Source of the DNA: Pseudomonas frederiksbergensis
Lineage (GTDB): Bacteria; Pseudomonadota; Gammaproteobacteria; Pseudomonadales; Pseudomonadaceae
DNA length: 49,855 nt
Assembly: GCF_003732275.1 (NCBI RefSeq)
Contig: NZ_MOBM01000015.1
Coordinates: 1 to 49,855 of the forward strand
Direction: 5' to 3'
In this document: one piece after another, positions 45,961 through 49,855 of the stretch
Layout: each line of letters opens with the position of its first letter
How positions within the stretch are numbered: the stretch's first letter is position 1
Made by a program: the position numbers and the translations under genes
Notes under the pieces: generated by a model
Database searches by the model: none
What the model was told of the DNA's origin: nothing
Seen by the model: only the letters and a program-made list of their open reading frames with translations

Positions 45961-47658
45961 ATGGATCAACCCAGTGCAAGCCCGCAGCGCAGCTATACCC
46001 GTGGTTCCCAGGACAAAGCCTTGCTGGCGATGACCATCGGTCAGGCGTTCGATAACACGGTCGCGCAATACCCGAACGGGGAGGCGCTGGTCGTGCGCCA
46101 TCAACAGCTGCGTTACACCTGGCAGCAGTTGGCAGAAACCGTCGACCTGCACGCCAGAGCGTTGTTGGCGCTGGGCTTGCAGACTGGTGACCGGCTCGGC
46201 ATCTGGGCGCCGAATTGTGCCCAGTGGTGCATCAGCCAGTTCGCCAGCGCGAAAATCGGTGTGATTCTGGTCAACATCAATCCGGCTTACCGCAGTTCCG
46301 AACTCGAATACGTGTTGAAGCAGTCCGGTTGCCAATGGCTGGTCTGTGCCGGTGCCTTCAAGACCTCCGACTATCACGGCATGTTGCAAGGGCTGGTACC
46401 GGAATTGGCGGAGCAATCCATCGGCCAGTTGCAGAGCGAACGCCTGCCGGAACTGCGCGGGGTGATCAGCCTGGATGCGCAGCCGCCATCGGGTTTCCTG
46501 CCGTGGTCGCAGCTGACCGATCTGGCGGCCAGCGTGTCGGTCGAGCAATTGCGCGAACGCCAGGACAGTCTGCATTTCGATCAAGCGGTAAACATCCAGT
46601 ACACCTCCGGCACCACCGGTTTCCCCAAGGGCGCGACCCTCAGCCACTACAACATTCTCAACAACGGTTACATGGTCGGCGAAAGCCTCGGGCTGACGGC
46701 CAATGATCGGCTGGTGATTCCGGTGCCGCTGTATCACTGCTTCGGCATGGTCATGGGCAATCTTGGCTGCGTCACCCATGCCAGCACCATGATTTACCCC
46801 AACGACGCCTTCGATCCTTTGCTGACGCTGAGCACCGTCGCCGAAGAAAAAGCCACCGCGCTTTACGGCGTGCCGACCATGTTCATCGCCATGCTCGATC
46901 AGCCCAAGCGCGCCGAGTTTGATTTGTCGAGCCTGCGCACCGGGATCATGGCCGGGGCGACCTGTCCGATCGAGGTGATGCGCCGGGTTATCAGCGAAAT
47001 GCACATGAGCGAAGTGCAGATTGCCTACGGCATGACGGAAACCAGCCCTGTGTCTTTGCAGACCGGTCCGTCAGACGAACTGGAATTGCGCGTCACCACC
47101 GTCGGCCGCACCCAGCCGCAACTGGAAAGCAAAATCATCGACGAGGCGGGCAACCTGGTGCCGCGCGGCACCATTGGTGAGCTGTGTACTCGGGGTTACA
47201 GCGTGATGCTCGGTTACTGGAATAACCCGCAAGGCACCGCCGAGGCTATCGATGAGGCGGGTTGGATGCACACCGGCGATCTGGCGAGCATGAACGACGA
47301 AGGCTATGTGTGCATCGCCGGGCGTAACAAGGACATGATCATTCGCGGCGGTGAGAATGTTTACCCAAGGGAGCTGGAAGAGTTCTTCTTCACCCACCCG
47401 GCGATAGCCGACGTGCAGGTGATCGGCATTCCTTGCTCCCGCTACGGCGAAGAGATCGTCGCCTGGATCAAATTCCACCCCGGCCACAGCGCCACCGAGC
47501 AGGAACTGCAAGCCTGGTGCAAGGAGCGCATCGCGCACTTCAAGACACCGCGTTATTTCAAGTTCGTCGAGGAGTTTCCGATGACGGTGACTGGCAAGAT
47601 CCAGAAGTTTCGGATGCGAGAGATCAGCATTGAGGAGCTGCGAGGTCATCACGCCTGA
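45961..47658 (+). CDS. AMP-binding acyl-CoA synthetase
   Basis: This 565-residue ANL-superfamily ligase activates a fatty or branched acid with ATP and CoA. Motifs are [16 protein letters not shown] (P-loop), [45 protein letters not shown] and the catalytic lysine in [10 protein letters not shown]. It resembles medium- or short-chain acyl-CoA synthetases linked to liu/atu gene sets. Divergence from liuA with LiuR operators between them suggests a role in activating isovalerate or related acids, but the operators lie over 200 bases upstream and a large hairpin intervenes, so joint control is a guess. Confidence 0.88.
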   Translation: MDQPSASPQRSYTRGSQDKALLAMTIGQAFDNTVAQYPNGEALVVRHQQLRYTWQQLAETVDLHARALLALGLQTGDRLGIWAPNCAQWCISQFASAKIGVILVNINPAYRSSELEYVLKQSGCQWLVCAGAFKTSDYHGMLQGLVPELAEQSIGQLQSERLPELRGVISLDAQPPSGFLPWSQLTDLAASVSVEQLRERQDSLHFDQAVNIQYTSGTTGFPKGATLSHYNILNNGYMVGESLGLTANDRLVIPVPLYHCFGMVMGNLGCVTHASTMIYPNDAFDPLLTLSTVAEEKATALYGVPTMFIAMLDQPKRAEFDLSSLRTGIMAGATCPIEVMRRVISEMHMSEVQIAYGMTETSPVSLQTGPSDELELRVTTVGRTQPQLESKIIDEAGNLVPRGTIGELCTRGYSVMLGYWNNPQGTAEAIDEAGWMHTGDLASMNDEGYVCIAGRNKDMIIRGGENVYPRELEEFFFTHPAIADVQVIGIPCSRYGEEIVAWIKFHPGHSATEQELQAWCKERIAHFKTPRYFKFVEEFPMTVTGKIQKFRMREISIEELRGHHA

Positions 47659-47668
47659 CCACAACTCC

Positions 47669-47762
47669 TTGTGGGAGCGAGCCTGCTCGCGATGACGGCA
47701 GCACATCCAATATAGATGTCGACTGAACCACCGCTATCGCGAGCAGGCTCGCTCCCACAGGG
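47669..47762. repeat. paired inverted REP palindromes (BIME)
   Basis: TGTGGGAGCGAGCCTGCTCG and its inverse lie between the acyl-CoA synthetase stop and the terminator of the CrcY-like RNA. Confidence 0.9.
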
Positions 47763-47796
47763 GGCGCAGTGGAAATGGCAAACACGAGAAAGCACA

Positions 47797-48167
47797 AAGG
47801 GGAGCCGAAGCTCCCCTTTAATTTTGTCGTACGTGCTCTTTTTTTATTATTGAGGGGCGGTCTGTTGTTGTTTTTGGCAACCGTGGCCCTTTACCGCTGT
47901 TTTTGTCGATCCCCATCCGGGATCAAGAGCAAACGTATTTTTTTGAGCGCTGATCTACTTTTTCGCTAAGCGATCCAACCAGTTCGGGAGCTACCTGAAG
48001 GTAGTTTTATTGTTCTCTGCCCGGTTGCGGGTTACTTCGAAAAGCACCCTGAAAAGCACATCCTCTCCAAAAAAATCTGTTAGCTGCGTCTCTGCCGTGT
48101 TGTTCTTGTTATGTCAGAGTCGTTACGTCTTATTTTTATTGGTTTGCAGTTTTTATTCTTGTTATGC
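47797..48167 (-). ncRNA. crcY: CrcY/CrcZ-type small RNA sequestering the catabolite-repression complex
   Basis: Read on the minus strand, the RNA starts GCAUAACAAGAAUAAAAACUG at 48167 and ends in GGGGAGC-UUCG-GCUCCCCUUU at about 47797, giving about 371 bases. It carries at least six A-rich motifs of the Hfq/Crc-binding type (AACAAGAAUAAAAAC, AAUAAAAAUAAG, AACAAGAACAACA, GAACAAUAAAAC, CAAAAACAACAACAG, CAAUAAUAAAAAAAG) separated by stem-loops. CrcZ/CrcY RNAs soak up Hfq-Crc when preferred carbon sources run out. A sigma-54 promoter lies exactly 12 bases before the start. From memory, crcY of P. putida lies beside the HMG-CoA lyase gene, as here. No protein frame fits. Confidence 0.85.
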
Positions 48168-48176
48168 CATAGAGAT

Positions 48177-48193
48177 AGCAGAAGCCGTGCCAA
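48177..48193 (-). promoter_or_regulatory. sigma-54 promoter of the CrcY-like RNA
   Basis: On the minus strand, TTGGCAC, five bases and CTGCT form a near-consensus -24/-12 element (48193 to 48177). Its spacing predicts transcription from 48167. Confidence 0.85.
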
Positions 48194-48274
48194 CTTTTAA
48201 AAACCCTTTAAATTCAATGATTTGAGTTTTTATTAGGATTTTTCATCCAACCCAAGCCCGACAATTTGTTTCCG

Positions 48275-48315
48275 TGTTACTCGTTTCCGCCCACGTTTCA
48301 GAACGTGCGGTAACA
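48275..48315. promoter_or_regulatory. CbrB-like upstream activating site
   Basis: TGTTAC (48275-48280) and GTAACA (48310-48315) are inverted half-sites about 80 to 125 bases upstream of the sigma-54 promoter, as expected for the enhancer protein CbrB that drives Crc RNAs. Confidence 0.55.
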
Positions 48316-48334
48316 CCCGGACACATCCACCCTG

Positions 48335-49234
48335 TCACTGTGCGCTGCGGGCCTTGGCCACGCGCGAACCGGTAGGGCGCCCCAGCACTGCGCAAATCTG
48401 TTGGCCGGCCCGAATCAAGGCGTCCAGGTCGATTCCGGTCTCGATACCCAAGCCGTTGAGCAGGTAAACCACATCTTCGGTCGCGACATTACCGCTGGCG
48501 CCCTTGGCGTACGGGCAGCCGCCGAGGCCGGCAATGGAGCTGTCGAACACGGCAATGCCTTCCAGCAGGCTGGCGTAGATGTTGGCCATGGCCTGGCCAT
48601 AGGTATCGTGAAAGTGCCCGGCCAGTTTTTCACGCGGTACGTCGGCCGAAACCACTTCGAACATCTTGCGGGTTGCGCCAGCGGTGCCGGTGCCGATGGT
48701 GTCTCCCAGCGAAACCTCGTAGCAGCCCATGGCATAGAGCTCGCGAGCGACCCGGGCGACTTGTGCAGGCGCGACATCACCCTCGTAAGGGCAGCCCAGC
48801 ACGCAGGACACGTAACCGCGCACGCTGACGCCGTGTTGTTTGGCGGCATCCATGATCGGTACGAAACGCTCCAGGCTCTCGCTGATCGAGCAATTGATGT
48901 TGCGCCGGGAAAACGCCTCGGACGCTGCGGCGAATACGGCAACTTCCTTCACCCCGGCGGCGATGGCGTCTTCAAAGCCCCGCAGGTTGGGGGCGAGGGC
49001 GCCATAGGTCACGCCCGGCTTGCGCTGGATCTGCGCGAAGACCTCGGCGGAGCCGGCCATTTGCGGCACCCACTTGGGCGAGACGAAACTGCCGACTTCT
49101 ATATAACCCAGGCCTGCGGCGGTCAGCGCGTCGACCAGTTGCACCTTGTCCGCAACGCTGATGGGCTGGGGTTCGTTTTGCAGACCGTCGCGAGGGCCGA
49201 CTTCGACCAGGCGTACGTGGGTGGGTAGAGACAT
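48335..49234 (-). CDS. liuE: hydroxymethylglutaryl-CoA lyase LiuE/MvaB
   Basis: This lyase cleaves HMG-CoA to acetoacetate and acetyl-CoA, the last step of the leucine/isovalerate pathway. The protein has 299 residues of the DRE-TIM metallolyase family. The active-site start is VEVGPRDGLQNEP, the family signature is VSCVLGCPYEGDV, and the HFHDTYG metal motif (LAGHFHDTYGQAMAN) and the cysteine loop GLGGCPYAKGASGNVATED are present. It follows liuR on the same strand after a REP pair, apart from liuABCD, which lies 2.7 kb further left beyond a small-RNA gene and an opposite-strand synthetase. Confidence 0.94.
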   Translation of the reverse strand: MSLPTHVRLVEVGPRDGLQNEPQPISVADKVQLVDALTAAGLGYIEVGSFVSPKWVPQMAGSAEVFAQIQRKPGVTYGALAPNLRGFEDAIAAGVKEVAVFAAASEAFSRRNINCSISESLERFVPIMDAAKQHGVSVRGYVSCVLGCPYEGDVAPAQVARVARELYAMGCYEVSLGDTIGTGTAGATRKMFEVVSADVPREKLAGHFHDTYGQAMANIYASLLEGIAVFDSSIAGLGGCPYAKGASGNVATEDVVYLLNGLGIETGIDLDALIRAGQQICAVLGRPTGSRVAKARSAQ

Positions 49235-49275
49235 GGGAATCGACCTGTGTTGATTGTCTGAATGTTCAGAGAACC

Positions 49276-49371
49276 CTGTGGGAGCGAGCCTGCTCGCGAT
49301 AGCGCCGGGTCAGTCGACATGAGTGTTGAATGCGCTACCGCCATCGCGAGCAGGCTCGCTCCCACAATGGG
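49276..49371. repeat. paired inverted REP palindromes (BIME)
   Basis: TGTGGGAGCGAGCCTGCTCG and its inverse lie between liuR and liuE, within what should be one transcript. Confidence 0.9.
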
Positions 49372-49375
49372 ATTG

Positions 49376-49774
49376 TTAAACCGCTTGCTGGCTCTTGATC
49401 GTCTGTTCCAGCGCCTGGGTACAGCGCTCTTCAGCCGTGTCGAGTTCCAGTTTCATCTGTTCGATGTCCAGCAATTGCTGTTCAAGCTGTTCCCGACGCT
49501 CGGCGATTTTCGCCAGCATGCTGTGCAGTTGCTTGGTGTTACCGCTGGAGGGGTCATAGAGCTCGATCAGCTCGCGGCATTCGGCCAGCGAAAAACCAAT
49601 GCGCTTACCCCGCAGGATCAGTTTCAGGCTGACCTTGTCACGGGGCGAATAAATGCGTTCCTGGCCGCGACGCTCGGGGCTGAGCAGGCCTTGCTCTTCA
49701 TAGAAGCGAATGGCCCGGGTGGTGATGTCGAGCTCGCGGGCGAGGTCGGAAATGCTATAGGTCTGGCTGCTCAT
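49376..49774 (-). CDS. liuR: MerR-family regulator LiuR
   Basis: The protein has 132 residues. The MerR helix-turn-helix reads YSISDLARELDITTRAIRFYEEQGLLSPERRGQERIYSPRDKVSLKLILRGKRIGFSLAE. A long C-terminal dimerisation helix follows (LHSMLAKIAERREQLEQQLLDIEQMKLELD). There are no effector-binding cysteines, as in LiuR, the regulator of leucine and isovalerate use. A LiuR site lies 43 bases upstream of its start, so it controls itself, and the same motif precedes liuA. liuE is downstream on the same strand. Confidence 0.9.
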   Translation of the reverse strand: MSSQTYSISDLARELDITTRAIRFYEEQGLLSPERRGQERIYSPRDKVSLKLILRGKRIGFSLAECRELIELYDPSSGNTKQLHSMLAKIAERREQLEQQLLDIEQMKLELDTAEERCTQALEQTIKSQQAV

Positions 49775-49816
49775 GAAAGCGCTCGAAAAAGGTCATGGCG
49801 CTAAGCTAATGGCAGG

Positions 49817-49832
49817 TTGACGTTTACGTCAA
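49817..49832. promoter_or_regulatory. LiuR operator before liuR
   Basis: TTGACGTTTACGTCAA is a 16-bp near-perfect palindrome of the same type as the two liuA sites. It lies where the liuR promoter is expected. Confidence 0.8.
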
Positions 49833-49855
49833 GGGGCATGGAGCGTCGGTGTGCT

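Noticed and set aside
47769..48225. Two short plus-strand frames (66 and 71 codons)
   Set aside because: They lie antisense to the CrcY-like RNA. Their hydrophobic runs come from its A-rich motifs read as T-rich codons.

Overview
The window reads as a chromosome segment of a Pseudomonas of the fluorescens/putida type. The grounds are the complete leucine/isovalerate (liu) degradation gene set, a PrrF-type and a CrcY/CrcZ-type small RNA gene, many copies of the pseudomonad REP palindrome (GTGGGAGCGAGC...), and high-GC codon use from about 11 kb onward. No rRNA, tRNA or CRISPR array was seen.

Region 1 (1 to about 10.9 kb) is an accessory patchwork. It has lower GC and almost no REP palindromes. 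It begins with about 850 bases without a convincing gene. Three intact same-strand genes follow: pyruvate:quinone oxidoreductase PoxB, a D-2-hydroxyacid dehydrogenase and an alpha/beta hydrolase. A graveyard lies between two direct copies of a 167-bp element with terminal inverted repeats (4958 and 10146). It holds a LysR C-terminal fragment, phage spanin genes (Rz with Rz1 nested in another frame) carrying an expanded hexanucleotide repeat, a frameshifted coiled-coil gene, a ComM/YifB scrap and an IS1182-type transposase fragment. Inside it, an intact ABC-F ATPase gene sits alone between IS4-type terminal repeats with a probable target duplication, which makes a transposase-less mobile insertion cassette. 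A LysR N-terminal relic ends the region.

Region 2 (11.0 to 24 kb) is ordinary metabolic chromosome. It carries 2,4-dienoyl-CoA reductase FadH, a D-cysteine desulfhydrase/ACC-deaminase-like enzyme, a cytochrome b561, the 2-aminoethylphosphonate pathway (PhnW, PhnX and a divergent LysR regulator), a shortened orphan VgrG, a YebC-family protein, a leucine-rich-repeat protein kinase and the ZapE ATPase.

Region 3 (23.6 to 32 kb) is one minus-strand operon. It encodes a spermidine/putrescine-type ABC transporter (ATPase, two permeases, binding protein) and a three-subunit flavin/iron-sulfur amine dehydrogenase resembling HcnABC, opine oxidase and D-hydroxyproline dehydrogenase. An IclR regulator is divergent. 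A precisely 135-bp-periodic REP array of five units sits inside the operon, between the small [2Fe-2S] subunit and the large subunit.

Region 4 (32 to 40 kb) holds an ECF sigma/anti-sigma pair divergent from a membrane catalase-like peroxidase and cytochrome b561, with matched divergent promoters of the form GGAATAA-N14-CGTCT. An MFS exporter with a divergent HxlR regulator, an M14 carboxypeptidase, a PrrF small RNA with a Fur box, a small DUF6124-like protein and a LexA/PrtR-like repressor lacking the catalytic serine complete it.

Region 5 (40 to 49.8 kb) is the liu system: liuA-liuB-liuC-liuD in one operon, a divergent acyl-CoA synthetase, and a separated liuR-liuE (HMG-CoA lyase) unit. LiuR operators precede liuA and liuR. 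A CrcY/CrcZ-type RNA with a sigma-54 promoter and a CbrB-like upstream site lies between liuE and the acyl-CoA synthetase.
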